Shown one piece after another: positions 38,129 through 45,986 of a DNA stretch of 64,000 bases. The DNA is from Solwaraspora sp. WMMA2056 (lineage in GTDB: Bacteria > Actinomycetota > Actinomycetes > Mycobacteriales > Micromonosporaceae). The translations under genes were made by a program, and so were the position numbers. Position 1 is the first letter of the stretch. Every line of letters starts with the position of its first letter. Below the pieces are notes generated by a model. The model was not told where the DNA came from. It was given only the letters and a program-made list of their open reading frames with translations, and searched no databases. The stretch covers positions 6,882,001 to 6,946,000 of the forward strand of contig NZ_CP128360.1 in assembly GCF_030345095.1 (NCBI RefSeq). The letters run 5' to 3'.

Positions 38129-38677
38129 ATGCGGCTGATTAGTGGGCTCGCCGTGGTGCTGGTCGGCCTACTGCTGGTGATCCTGCCGGCGGCCGGCCCG
38201 GCGGCGGCGCAGACCGGGCAACTCGATCTGGACGTGGCCAGCGACGGTGCGCTGGGGGTGACCATCGAGGTCACCGATTCGGCGGGCAACCGGCCGGCGG
38301 AGGCGATCCGGCTGGTGTTGACCGCCACCGGTGCGGACGGCCAGACGGTCGGCCCGATGCAGGTGCAGCCGTCCGGTGAGGGGCAGGGGTTCTACTCCAC
38401 CGGCCCGATTCTCCAGCCGGGCGACTGGCAGGTGACGGTCACCGCGCCGACCCCGTACGCGGGCGAGGCGATCATCGACGTACGGGCCACGCCGGCCCAG
38501 TCACCGCCGCCACCGCCGGCAGCTGCGGCGTCGGATGCCGAGGGGGTCGCGTCCGCCGACGGATGGGCGTGGCTGATCCGCGTCGCGGTCGCGATGCTGG
38601 TGCTCGCCATCCTGGTGGTGCTGGTGGTCGGGCTGGTGACGCTACGGGCCCGGCGTAACGCCTTCCGGAACAACTGA
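38129..38677 (+). CDS. FixH/YtkA-like single-pass membrane protein
   Basis: 182 residues from ATG 38129 after GAGGAG. A signal peptide (ISGLAVVLVGLLLVILPAAGPAAAQ) leads to an extracytoplasmic beta-rich domain (about 27-125) with the FixH/YtkA pattern GFYSTGPILQPGDWQVTVTAPTPY, a Pro/Ala-rich linker, a C-terminal membrane helix (VAVAMLVLAILVVLVVGLVTL) and a short Arg-rich tail. FixH-like proteins often act in copper handling; no copper-ligand cluster is visible here, so function is uncertain. It follows the giant secreted protein across a terminator. Confidence 0.75.
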   Translation: MRLISGLAVVLVGLLLVILPAAGPAAAQTGQLDLDVASDGALGVTIEVTDSAGNRPAEAIRLVLTATGADGQTVGPMQVQPSGEGQGFYSTGPILQPGDWQVTVTAPTPYAGEAIIDVRATPAQSPPPPPAAAASDAEGVASADGWAWLIRVAVAMLVLAILVVLVVGLVTLRARRNAFRNN

Positions 38678-38825
38678 GGCCACGCCCGGTAAACGTTGGG
38701 ACCGGACCCCGGTGCCTGCCCTCCGTCGCGGCACCGGTGTCCTTTTGTGGCCGATTCGCACCGATACCCTACATAGTAGAGTCGATCGTCCAGACGGGAC
38801 GACGACTGATGCAACTGGAGGAACG

Positions 38826-39740
38826 GTGCGCGAACCGACCGAGCGGTACCAGAACGCGATCATGGACAGTGCACGGTGGCAGGGGTTTCCCTTTCGCCCG
38901 GGTGACATCGTCATCTCGACACCCGCCAAGTGCGGCACCACGTGGACCCAGACGATCTGCGCGTTGTTGATCTTCCAGACGCCGGAGCTGCCCGGCCGGC
39001 TGGACGACATCACCATCTGGCCCGACATGAAGACCCGCAGCCAGGCCGACGTGTTCGCGTTCTACGAGGCGCAGCAGCACCGACGCATCATCAAGACCCA
39101 CACCCCGTTCGACGGACTGCCGATCCACGACGAGGTCAACTACATCGCCGTCGGCCGGGATCCGCGTGACGTCGCGCTGTCCTGGGACGCGCACTTCCAG
39201 AACACCGACTACGACGTGGTCCTGGCGCTACGCGACGCGGCGGTCGGCAACGACGACCTGACCGGCGAGCTCACCGACGACGCGCCACCGCAGCTGGAAT
39301 CCGAGTACGATCGGTTCTGGGCCTGGATGGAACACCCCGACGTGCAGATCGGCCTGCCGTCGATGCTGCACCACATGTCGGGTTTCTGGGCGGAGCGTGA
39401 CCGGTCAAACGTCCTGCTCCTGCACTACGACGAGCTGAAGTCCGACCTTGAGGGCCAGATGCGGGCGATCGCCGAACAGCTCGACATCGAGGTGCCCGAA
39501 CAGCGCTGGCCGGAGCTGGTGCAGGCGGCCACCTTCGATTCCATGCGCAGCCGCGCCAAGGAATTCGCCCCCGTCCTGGCGATGTGGCGGGACCCGAAGC
39601 AGTTCTTCAACCGGGGCGCCACCGGCCAGTGGCGTGACCTGCTCGACGACGGCGACCTGCGGCGCTACGAGGAGCAGGTCGCCAAGCTCGCCGTACCGGA
39701 GCTGGTTGACTGGCTGCACCGCGGCCCGATCACCGTCTGA
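38826..39740 (+). CDS. PAPS-dependent sulfotransferase (Sulfotransfer_1 family)
   Basis: 304 residues from GTG 38826 behind GGAGGAAC. The 5'-phosphosulfate-binding loop is STPAKCGTTWTQTI; the 3'-phosphate motif is VGRDPRDVALSW; the catalytic-type His is in KTHTPFDG, and the late RGATGQWRDLL matches the family's RKGxxGDWK motif in altered form. It transfers sulfate from PAPS to a hydroxyl acceptor in the cytoplasm. The acceptor is unknown. It stands alone, ending at an 18-bp hairpin terminator. A TAGAGT hexamer near 38776 could be its -10 box. Confidence 0.88.
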   Translation: MREPTERYQNAIMDSARWQGFPFRPGDIVISTPAKCGTTWTQTICALLIFQTPELPGRLDDITIWPDMKTRSQADVFAFYEAQQHRRIIKTHTPFDGLPIHDEVNYIAVGRDPRDVALSWDAHFQNTDYDVVLALRDAAVGNDDLTGELTDDAPPQLESEYDRFWAWMEHPDVQIGLPSMLHHMSGFWAERDRSNVLLLHYDELKSDLEGQMRAIAEQLDIEVPEQRWPELVQAATFDSMRSRAKEFAPVLAMWRDPKQFFNRGATGQWRDLLDDGDLRRYEEQVAKLAVPELVDWLHRGPITV

Positions 39741-39854
39741 TCGGGTGCGCGGTCGAGTTGGTCGGCCGCGCGGCCCGATCACCGGACAGGCCGAGCTGAT
39801 TCCGCAGCCGGATCAGGCCGGGTCAGTCGTATCGGTCCTCTGGGTGGCCAGTGC

Positions 39855-39894
39855 GTCAGACGAGCCGTCGGCGGTCGCCGACGGCTCGTCTGAC
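39855..39894. terminator. Perfect 18-bp hairpin, bidirectional terminator
   Basis: Bases 39855-39872 are exactly complementary to 39877-39894, with the tetraloop GGTC. It lies between the convergent stops of the sulfotransferase (39740) and the ABC substrate-binding protein (39918) and can serve both strands. No T-run is present. Confidence 0.85.
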
Positions 39895-39917
39895 CGTATG
39901 GCGGGTGGGTTGTGGCG

Positions 39918-40934
39918 TCAGCTGCCGGCGCTCTCGTGGACGGTGGGGAAGGTGAGGTCCTTCCAGCTGTCCGGTGTCTCCGAGATCATTCCGATTTCCT
40001 CCATGAAACCGGCGATGTCCTGAAGACCGTGCGGCTCGGTGGTGTAGGTGATCGCCGGGTTGGTGAGGTACTTCTCGAAGCTCTCAGGTGTGGTCTTGCC
40101 ACCGGAGTTCGCCGAGAGCTCAGCCGCCGCCGCCGCCGGGTCGTCCGCGAGCGCGGCGATCTGCTCTTCCAGGATCGAGTAGAGCCGGGTCGAGAACTCG
40201 GTGTTCTGCTCGTAGTACTCGTTCATCATGAATACACCGTTGAACATGATCGGCCCGAAGAGGTCGCTGCTCTTCAGCACGACACGCATGCCCTGATCCT
40301 GCTCGTCGAACTGGAACGGCGGTGAGGTCAGGTGCGCGGCGATCTGTCCGCTCACCAGGTTCTGCAAGCCATCCGGATGGGACATGGGCACGATGTTCGT
40401 GTCGAGCGCTTCGGCGTCGCCGAGCTGGTCTTGGGCTCCCTTTCGAAGGACCAACGCCTGAATCGACGTCAGCGAGGGCATCGCAATCTTGTCGGAGGAC
40501 GTGAAATCACTGAGCGACGTGAGCCGTTCGTCCTTGGCCATCAGCCAAAGTTCCGCGTCGTTGAGCGAGGCCAGGTACCGCCAGTCGACCCCCTTGTCCC
40601 GGGCCAGGATCATCTGTGCCGCGCTTCCGGCGCCGACCTGGATGTCGCCTGAAATCATGCCGTCCTGCACTGCCGCGCTCGACGATAGCTCCGTCCACTC
40701 GAAGGTCGTGTTGGGAAACTCCTTCTCCAGGGTGCCGTTCTGCTTGAGTAGAATGAGCGGAGCGTATGACAGGCCCGGCTGGTACGCAATCGTCACCTTG
40801 GCCGGCATACCGTCGCCGGCCTGCACGTCGGCGTCGTTGGAACCGCATGCGGCCGAGGTCGACAAAAGTGCGGCCAGAGCGGTCGCGGCAACATATCGGG
40901 ATCGCCGAGCGGCTCGAGAACTAGCTGAAATCAT
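39918..40934 (-). CDS. ABC transporter substrate-binding lipoprotein, NitT/TauT type
   Basis: 338 residues. The ATG at 40934 follows AAGGTGGGG. An Arg-rich n-region and the lipobox LSTSAAC (Cys about residue 29) make it a membrane-anchored lipoprotein. The mature domain is an SsuA/THI5-like periplasmic-binding fold: VTIAYQPGLSYAPLILLKQNGTLEKEF, GSAAQMILARDKGVDWRYLA and LVSGQIAAHLTSPPF. This family binds small anions such as taurine, sulfonates, nitrate, phthalate and pyrimidine precursors. It is the third gene of an importer operon under a LysR-type operator shared with a glycerate kinase and a tartrate dehydrogenase, which points to a hydroxy-dicarboxylate ligand; that ligand is inferred. 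Confidence 0.88.
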   Translation of the reverse strand: MISASSRAARRSRYVAATALAALLSTSAACGSNDADVQAGDGMPAKVTIAYQPGLSYAPLILLKQNGTLEKEFPNTTFEWTELSSSAAVQDGMISGDIQVGAGSAAQMILARDKGVDWRYLASLNDAELWLMAKDERLTSLSDFTSSDKIAMPSLTSIQALVLRKGAQDQLGDAEALDTNIVPMSHPDGLQNLVSGQIAAHLTSPPFQFDEQDQGMRVVLKSSDLFGPIMFNGVFMMNEYYEQNTEFSTRLYSILEEQIAALADDPAAAAAELSANSGGKTTPESFEKYLTNPAITYTTEPHGLQDIAGFMEEIGMISETPDSWKDLTFPTVHESAGS

Positions 40935-41041
40935 AGGGTGATCCCCACCTTGTCTGCTGATATTGGACGGAGGGTCGGGCGGACAGTGTGTTCCACCTAC
41001 AGTGGTGGCGGGAACCGGATTCCGACAGGTTGGCGGACCGG

Positions 41042-41926
41042 CTATGTCTTCATTCCCCATCGAACGACAGTGCGCCGCTCGATCAGAATGAAGACCATGT
41101 CGATCAGTAGGCCGATGACCGCGATCGTCACCAGGCCGGCGAAGACGTCGGGGATGTCAAGGTAGTAGCGGCTGTTGTTGATGAAGTAGCCGAGGCCACC
41201 CCCGCCTCCTGCGACGCCGAACACGAGTTCGGAGGCGACGATGGTGCGCCAGCCGAAGGCCCAGGCAGTCTTGACTCCCGAGATCGTGTGTGGCAGGGCG
41301 GCCGGGAAGAGTACCTCGGAGATCATGCGCCAGCGCTTGAGCCCGATGTTGCGGCCGACCGCTATGATCGTCCGGTTCGCCGTCCGGAAGCCGGTGTTGA
41401 CATTGATTGCGATCGGCCAGATCACCGCGTTGGCGACCACGAACACCAGAGCCGTCTCACTGAGCCCGAACCACAGGATCGCCAGCGGCAGCACGGCGAT
41501 CGACGGCAGTGGGTTCAGCATCGAGGAGAAGACGACGAGTACGTCCTCACCGAAGCGCGTCCACACCGCGAGCGTGGTCAGCACGACGGCGATGAGGCTG
41601 CCGAACAGCATGCCGAGCAACAGGACCCGCATGGTGGTGCCGGTCGATCGCAGCAGTTCACCGTTCTGGAAACCCGCGACCAGGGCCCGACCCACGTCTG
41701 CGGGTGAGGAGAACAGCAGAGGGTTGACGCCCGATATCGTGACGTAGAGCTGCCACCCGGTCAGCAGCAGGACGACGACGAGAACCCGGCGCAGCCACAC
41801 CGGCATCGCCCCCCACCGCCAGTCCCTGACACTGCGCGGTGGGGCGGCGTCGGCCGACGGCGCGGCCGGGACGTCCCCCTCGGTACGGGTGATGGTCGAT
41901 TGTTCAGTCGGTGAACTCAGCGACAT
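41042..41926 (-). CDS. ABC transporter permease, NitT/TauT type
   Basis: 294 residues from ATG 41926, overlapping the ATPase gene by 23 bp. A hydrophilic N-terminus of about 55 residues precedes six membrane helices (RRVLVVVLLLTGWQLYVTI, TTMRVLLLGMLFGSLIAVVL, ...). The BPD_transp_1 EAA loop is present as NIGLKRWRMISEVLFPAALPHTISGVK. It partners the downstream lipoprotein and upstream ATPase. Confidence 0.9.
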   Translation of the reverse strand: MSLSSPTEQSTITRTEGDVPAAPSADAAPPRSVRDWRWGAMPVWLRRVLVVVLLLTGWQLYVTISGVNPLLFSSPADVGRALVAGFQNGELLRSTGTTMRVLLLGMLFGSLIAVVLTTLAVWTRFGEDVLVVFSSMLNPLPSIAVLPLAILWFGLSETALVFVVANAVIWPIAINVNTGFRTANRTIIAVGRNIGLKRWRMISEVLFPAALPHTISGVKTAWAFGWRTIVASELVFGVAGGGGGLGYFINNSRYYLDIPDVFAGLVTIAVIGLLIDMVFILIERRTVVRWGMKT

Positions 41927-42755
41927 CCTCGTCAGCCCCCTTCCCGTCCCGGTGCAGCAGGCTGCCCAGATGTGTCCGTACGCTGCGGTACTCCTCTGAA
42001 CCCACCACCTTGGCTTCGTCGGTGATCTGGACGGTCTCACGGACCACCGAAGGCGGGTCGGTCAGAACGACGACCCGGTCACCGAGAACAATTGCCTCCT
42101 CGATGCTGTGGGTGACGAACAGGATGGTGACCCCGGTTCGTTTCGCGATGGCGTTGAGCTCCGCCTGCAGGCGGGCCCGGGTGAGCGCGTCCAGAGCCCC
42201 GAACGGCTCGTCCATCAGCAGCATGACCGGCTCCAGCGCGAAGGCGCGCGCGATCGCCACCCGCTGCTTCATTCCGCCCGAGAGCTGGTGGGGGTGGCGG
42301 TCGAGGGCTCGACTCAGCCCCATCATCTCGAGGTAGCGGCGCGCCTGCTGGTCCGCGTCGGACCTCTTACGACCGTTGCGACGCAACGGGTATGCGACGT
42401 TGTCGAGTACGTCACGCCAGGGGAACAGCTGGTCGAACTCCTGGAAGACGACCGCCCGGTCCGGCCCGGGGGCGAGTGTGCGTCGACCGGCCACGGTGAT
42501 CGTGCCGTCAGCGAGTTCGAGGAACCCCGCGATGGTCTTGAGAAGGGTCGACTTTCCGCATCCGGACGGGCCGATCAACATGATCGTCTCGCCAGCGGTG
42601 ACGTCGAAGCTCACGTCTGCCACAGCTCGGGCGAACGTGCCGTTGACCCAGTAGCCGATCGAGGCGTGGGACACGCTGAGCAGCGTGTCGGGCCGTTCGT
42701 CGGAGGGCGGGACGGCTCGTTCCGGGTCGGCGCGCAGCGGGGACGGATGGACCAT
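41904..42755 (-). CDS. ABC transporter ATP-binding protein, SsuB/TauB type
   Basis: 283 residues. Walker A is LIGPSGCGKST; the Q-loop is VVFQEFDQLFPW; the signature is QLSGGMKQRVAIARA; Walker B is LLMDEPFGALD; the H-loop is ILFVTHSIEEA. A long polar N-terminus (about 35 residues) precedes the NBD. It is the first gene of the importer operon, starting behind AAGGGAG, 250 bp downstream of the shared LysR-type promoter element on this strand. Confidence 0.93.
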   Translation of the reverse strand: MVHPSPLRADPERAVPPSDERPDTLLSVSHASIGYWVNGTFARAVADVSFDVTAGETIMLIGPSGCGKSTLLKTIAGFLELADGTITVAGRRTLAPGPDRAVVFQEFDQLFPWRDVLDNVAYPLRRNGRKRSDADQQARRYLEMMGLSRALDRHPHQLSGGMKQRVAIARAFALEPVMLLMDEPFGALDALTRARLQAELNAIAKRTGVTILFVTHSIEEAIVLGDRVVVLTDPPSVVRETVQITDEAKVVGSEEYRSVRTHLGSLLHRDGKGADEDVAEFTD

Positions 42756-42981
42756 ACAGGACTCCCTTGGACTCGTCGGCTAGGCGACTGGCTCTGGTTG
42801 GTGGCCGTGGTGGTGGGAACGGTCGGGACCGTTCGTCGGCGCGCTGACACGCCAGTCGGGGGTCGGCGGCGATCCAGTTCTCGGACGGGCGCGGACGCGC
42901 CGGCCTGTTTCTCCTGGTCGGCCGGTGGTGGGGATCTGGGCACGTGATTCCTCCAGAGCTGACTGTGTCCTGCAGCACAAC

Positions 42982-43047
42982 AGTTAACTCGGCCGACATA
43001 GTGACGTCCAAGACGCTGCATCGATCTCATTCATAGGCACGACCTAT
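42982..43047 (-). promoter_or_regulatory. LysR-type operator/promoter of the importer operon (site A)
   Basis: Read on the minus strand: ATAGG-TCGTG-CCTAT (complement of 43033-43047), 21 nt, TTGGACG (complement of 43005-43011), then TTAACT 18 nt after TTGGAC (complement of 42982-42987) as a possible -10 box. If TTGGAC is the -35 hexamer, the inverted repeat is centred near -64, the canonical LysR recognition position. It has the T-N11-A form. Confidence 0.75.
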
Positions 43048-43268
43048 CGAGGAGCCCTCAGCGATCGCGCGCGCGAAACTGCGAATCAAACGCCCAAAGC
43101 GCCCATAGCAGACAGAAGCGCGGATGGGCCGCGGCCATTGACGGACCGGTAGTTTCGGCGCGGCCACCCGCCGGTTCCCGCCGAAACCGTACGGCTCGTG
43201 GCGGCGCGGACGTGGCTGCGGCGTTCGATCGACCGTCGGCCGCTACCCTCGGTCGACACTTCCCACTC

Positions 43269-43311
43269 GTAGCCAGCGCCTATCTAACGAATCCCGAACG
43301 GGGTCTGGACC
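43269..43311 (+). promoter_or_regulatory. Weaker LysR-type element upstream of lysR (site E)
   Basis: GTAGC-CAGCG-CCTAT (43269-43283), then 21 nt, then CTGGACC (43305-43311). Compared with the other four copies, three of five left-arm bases, all five right-arm bases, the N5 and N21 spacings and five of six -35 bases match. It lies about 165-210 bp before the lysR ATG. Autoregulation is the inference. Confidence 0.5.
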
Positions 43312-43476
43312 TATCGGCCGCCACCTGGTTGCATATCGCCAGGTCAGGCCGATCTGATCATGAGAATCAGCGAAGGGTGCGCGCGCATGACAGATTGCAG
43401 CCTGAGAAGGGCGGCACCGACCGGGAGGCATTCTCAGCTGCCCCAGACCCGTACCGGCAGCCGGTGCTGACGCGCG

Positions 43477-44382
43477 ATGGACGCCCGCCAGCTCCGATAC
43501 TTCCTCGCAGTCGTCGACGCTGAAGGCTTCGGCAAGGCAGCCGAGAAGCTCTACATCGCGCAACCGTCACTGTCACAGGCCATCGCCGGACTGGAGCGCG
43601 AGCTGGGCGTCGCGCTGTTCCACCGGGTCGGACGCGGCGTGGTGCTCAGTGACGCCGGCAAGCAGCTGATCGGTCCGGCCCGGCAGGTCATCCGCGACCT
43701 GGCGACCGCACAGGCCACCATCGACGCCATCAAGGGGGTGGCCCGAGGCCGGGTTGAGGTCACCTCGATGCCGTCCGCCGGCATCGAGCCCCTGGCACCG
43801 ATCATGCAGCGGTTCGCCGCCGCTCACCCCGACGTCACTGTCAGCGTCAACGCCGCCTTCGTACCGGACGAGGTGATCGACGCGGTGCGTACCGGTGCCG
43901 TCGAGATCGGCCTGCTCGGCGCGCCCGACATCGTCCGGGTCGCCGAGCTCGACGTCGTGCCCCTGGAGAACCAGCCTTTGATGCTGTTCACCGCTCCCGG
44001 TGGCCCTTTCCATGGCCGCGACCACGTCACCGCCGACGATTTCGACGGACACCGGCTCATCGCCTCCCAGCCCGGTTCCCTCATGCGACAGCTCGTCGAT
44101 CACATCCTGGCGCAGGGAAGTCAGGCCCGGCTCGTCGCCGAGGTCGCCCACCGGACGTCCATCCTTCCCCTCGTCCTCGCCGGGGTGGCCGATGCGATCC
44201 TGCCCGCCGCGTGGAAGGATCTCGCGATCAGGGCCGGGGCGGACGTGCTGCCGATCCGCCCCACGGCGTACCTGCGGATCGTCCTGGTCAGTCGCCGCAC
44301 CCAGCTGACGCCCGCCGCGCGGGCATTCATCGACATCGCCCGGAGGTACCGCGACGAGCGGCTCGACCAGCCGGCGGCCTGA
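43477..44382 (+). CDS. LysR-family transcriptional regulator of the tartrate-like locus
   Basis: 301 residues. The winged helix-turn-helix spans residues 1-62: MDARQLRYFLAVVDAEGFGKAAEKLY followed by AQPSLSQAIAGLERELGVALFHR. The effector-binding PBP2 domain begins about residue 90 (GRVEVTSMPSAGIEPLAPIMQRF). It is encoded between the importer operon (divergent) and the glycerate kinase. T-N11-A inverted repeats with identical architecture stand before all associated transcription units, so it is the obvious local activator. The inducer is predicted to be the transported acid or a metabolite of it. Confidence 0.9.
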   Translation: MDARQLRYFLAVVDAEGFGKAAEKLYIAQPSLSQAIAGLERELGVALFHRVGRGVVLSDAGKQLIGPARQVIRDLATAQATIDAIKGVARGRVEVTSMPSAGIEPLAPIMQRFAAAHPDVTVSVNAAFVPDEVIDAVRTGAVEIGLLGAPDIVRVAELDVVPLENQPLMLFTAPGGPFHGRDHVTADDFDGHRLIASQPGSLMRQLVDHILAQGSQARLVAEVAHRTSILPLVLAGVADAILPAAWKDLAIRAGADVLPIRPTAYLRIVLVSRRTQLTPAARAFIDIARRYRDERLDQPAA

Positions 44383-44494
44383 CCGACCAGGCCGACGTGT
44401 GCGGCCCGTCGACGCCCGCACCGACGCGCTGAACAGCGCGGTGCCCGGCCCGGCCGCCATGCCCGCACGCCAGGTGACGGATCATCCAGCCGAT

Positions 44495-44540
44495 CTCATA
44501 GGCCGCACCTATGAGAGGGGTAGATCGTGCGTGTTGGACG
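44495..44540 (+). promoter_or_regulatory. LysR-type operator/promoter of the glycerate kinase (site B)
   Basis: CTCATAGG-CCGCA-CCTATGAG is a perfect 8-bp inverted repeat (44495-44515), the best of the set. TTGGACG (44534-44540) follows the CCTAT arm after exactly 21 nt. The glycerate kinase ATG lies 79 bp downstream. An in-frame ATG at 44511 falls inside this repeat and is therefore not the translation start. Confidence 0.8.
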
Positions 44541-44618
44541 CCGCACCCGGGTCCACCCAAGGTTGGTGAGGCTTCCGGTCCACCCGGCAGCCCTGTCCAC
44601 CAGCAGCGGGAGGCCGAC

Positions 44619-45752
44619 ATGCCCACCACCAGGACGACGTGTCTCGTGGCACCGGACAAGTTCAAGGGGTCACTCGACGCGACGAACGTCGCTCTGGCGC
44701 TGCGTGCCGGGCTACGGGCCGTCCGACCCGGCGTCCAGGTCGAGTGCCGTCCGATGGCCGATGGCGGCGACGGCACCGTCGCGCTCCTGTCAGATGTCGG
44801 CTTCGACCTGGTTCCGGTGGAGGTCGACGGGCCGACCGGCCAGACCGTACGAACGAGTTACGCGGTCCGCGGCGAGGTGGCGGTCGTCGAGCTCGCCGAC
44901 GCGTGCGGGCTCAGCCAGCTACCCGACGGCGTTCCCGCCCCCTTGGACGCCTCGTCGTACGGACTCGGGCAGGTCATCGTCGCAGCGGTCCGCAGCGGCT
45001 GCCGTCACCTCGTCATCGGCCTGGGTGGCAGCGCCAGCACCGATGGCGGAGCCGGCCTGCTGCAGGCGCTGGGCGCCCGGGTGCTCGACCGCGATCAGCA
45101 GAACATTCCGCGCGGCGGTCGCCGGCTCGCCGAGGTAGCCTCCGTCGATCTGAATCCCGTGCACGACCTGTTGCGTGGTGTCTCGGTGACGGTGGCCGCC
45201 GACGTTGACAATCCCCTGCTTGGTAGCCGAGGCGCGGCCGCCACGTACGGACCGCAGAAGGGTGCCGACCCCGCGCAGGTCAACCTGCTTGAGCAGGCTC
45301 TGAGCCGGTTCGCCACAGCAGTCGGACAGGCAGCCGGTGCGGGGCTGGCCGCAGCGCCCGGGGCTGGGGCCGCCGGCGGCGTCGGATTCGCCGCCCTGGC
45401 ACTCGGTGCGACCATTCGCCGGGGTATCGAGGTCTTCCTGGACCTGACCGACTTCGCCACGGCCCTGACCAGCGCCCGTCTGGTGATTACCGGAGAGGGG
45501 CGCCTCGATCAGCAGAGCCTGGCCGGGAAGACTCCGGTGGGGGTTGCGGCAGCGGCGCACGCCGCAGGTGTGCCGGTCGTCGCGGTGGCCGGCCAGTCGA
45601 CGCTCGATGCGGCCGACCTCGCTGCCGCCGGCTTTGCTGGCGCTTACCCGCTCGCCAGTATCGACCCCGACCTCGACCGATGCCAGTCGGATGCCGCTGA
45701 GCTGCTCACCGAGATCGGACGACGGATAGCCCTGGACCATCTCACCGGTTGA
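44619..45752 (+). CDS. Glycerate kinase, GarK/GlxK family
   Basis: 377 residues from ATG 44619 behind GGGAGG. It opens LVAPDKFKGSLDATNVA, the signature of type I glycerate kinases, followed by PMADGGDGT, LGGSASTDGGAGLLQALGA, DVDNPL and the C-terminal VITGEGRLDQQSLAGKTP. These enzymes phosphorylate D-glycerate at C2 to give 2-phosphoglycerate, feeding glycolysis. In this locus it would take up D-glycerate produced by the tartrate dehydrogenase family enzyme. Confidence 0.92.
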   Translation: MPTTRTTCLVAPDKFKGSLDATNVALALRAGLRAVRPGVQVECRPMADGGDGTVALLSDVGFDLVPVEVDGPTGQTVRTSYAVRGEVAVVELADACGLSQLPDGVPAPLDASSYGLGQVIVAAVRSGCRHLVIGLGGSASTDGGAGLLQALGARVLDRDQQNIPRGGRRLAEVASVDLNPVHDLLRGVSVTVAADVDNPLLGSRGAAATYGPQKGADPAQVNLLEQALSRFATAVGQAAGAGLAAAPGAGAAGGVGFAALALGATIRRGIEVFLDLTDFATALTSARLVITGEGRLDQQSLAGKTPVGVAAAAHAAGVPVVAVAGQSTLDAADLAAAGFAGAYPLASIDPDLDRCQSDAAELLTEIGRRIALDHLTG

Positions 45753-45812
45753 CGCTGAAGCCGGTGCCGGCTCGACGCACGTCGGGCCAGGTGACGCACG
45801 TCGCCACGACCC

Positions 45813-45855
45813 ATAGGGCCGCGCTATCGCGTCGAGAGGACACCGGTCTTGGACG
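45813..45855 (+). promoter_or_regulatory. LysR-type operator/promoter of the MBL-fold gene (site C)
   Basis: ATAGG-GCCGC-GCTAT (45813-45827; ATAG/CTAT arms perfect), 21 nt, TTGGACG (45849-45855). The Tat-exported MBL-fold gene starts 131 bp downstream. Spacing is identical to the importer, glycerate kinase and tartrate dehydrogenase elements. Confidence 0.75.
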
Positions 45856-45901
45856 TGGCGACGATCACATTGGTTGAGTGAGTCGATCTCAGCTCCGACC
45901 C

Positions 45902-45962
45902 GCACCCCGTCCCCGCACCCCGTCCCTACTCCATGCCTGCACCCCGTCCCTACTCCATGCCT
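45902..45962 (+). repeat. 24-bp tandem direct repeat in the MBL-gene leader
   Basis: Two exact 24-bp copies (45915-45938 and 45939-45962) are preceded by a truncated copy (45902-45914). Each full unit contains ATG in CCATGCCT, so the leader has short upstream in-frame start codons; the true ATG at 45987 has its own GAGAGG. The array sits between the operator and the gene and may have arisen by slippage. Confidence 0.75.
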
Positions 45963-45986
45963 GCACCAGGCAATGAGAGGAATCCG

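Larger units (their letters stand above)
42756..43476. other. 721-bp divergent regulatory region between the importer operon and lysR
   Basis: No gene is supported here. It holds the LysR-type promoter element for the importer (42982-43047), a weaker matching element toward lysR (43269-43311), a perfect 18-bp palindrome GAACGGTC-GG-GACCGTTC (42817-42834) in the importer leader, and a 9-bp inverted repeat GTTTCGGCG/CGCCGAAAC (43152-43160 and 43179-43187) that could separate the two promoters. The short open frame 43212-43523 overlaps lysR and resembles no known protein. Confidence 0.6.

Noticed and set aside
32281-38328. 2,015-codon open frame on the minus strand opposite the giant secreted protein
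   Set aside because: It is a shadow created by third-position GC bias. The plus-strand product has recognisable domains throughout; the minus frame has none.
38690-39900. Sulfotransferase as part of the importer/tartrate locus
   Set aside because: It is on the convergent strand beyond an 18-bp terminator and lacks the LysR element.
40925-40945. ATAGGGTGATCCCC at the start of the substrate-binding gene as another LysR site
   Set aside because: Only one arm matches, the second arm and the N21-TTGGACG part are absent, and it overlaps the start codon.
43212-43523. 103-codon frame upstream of and overlapping lysR
   Set aside because: No ribosome site or homology; it covers the inferred lysR promoter element and the start of lysR.
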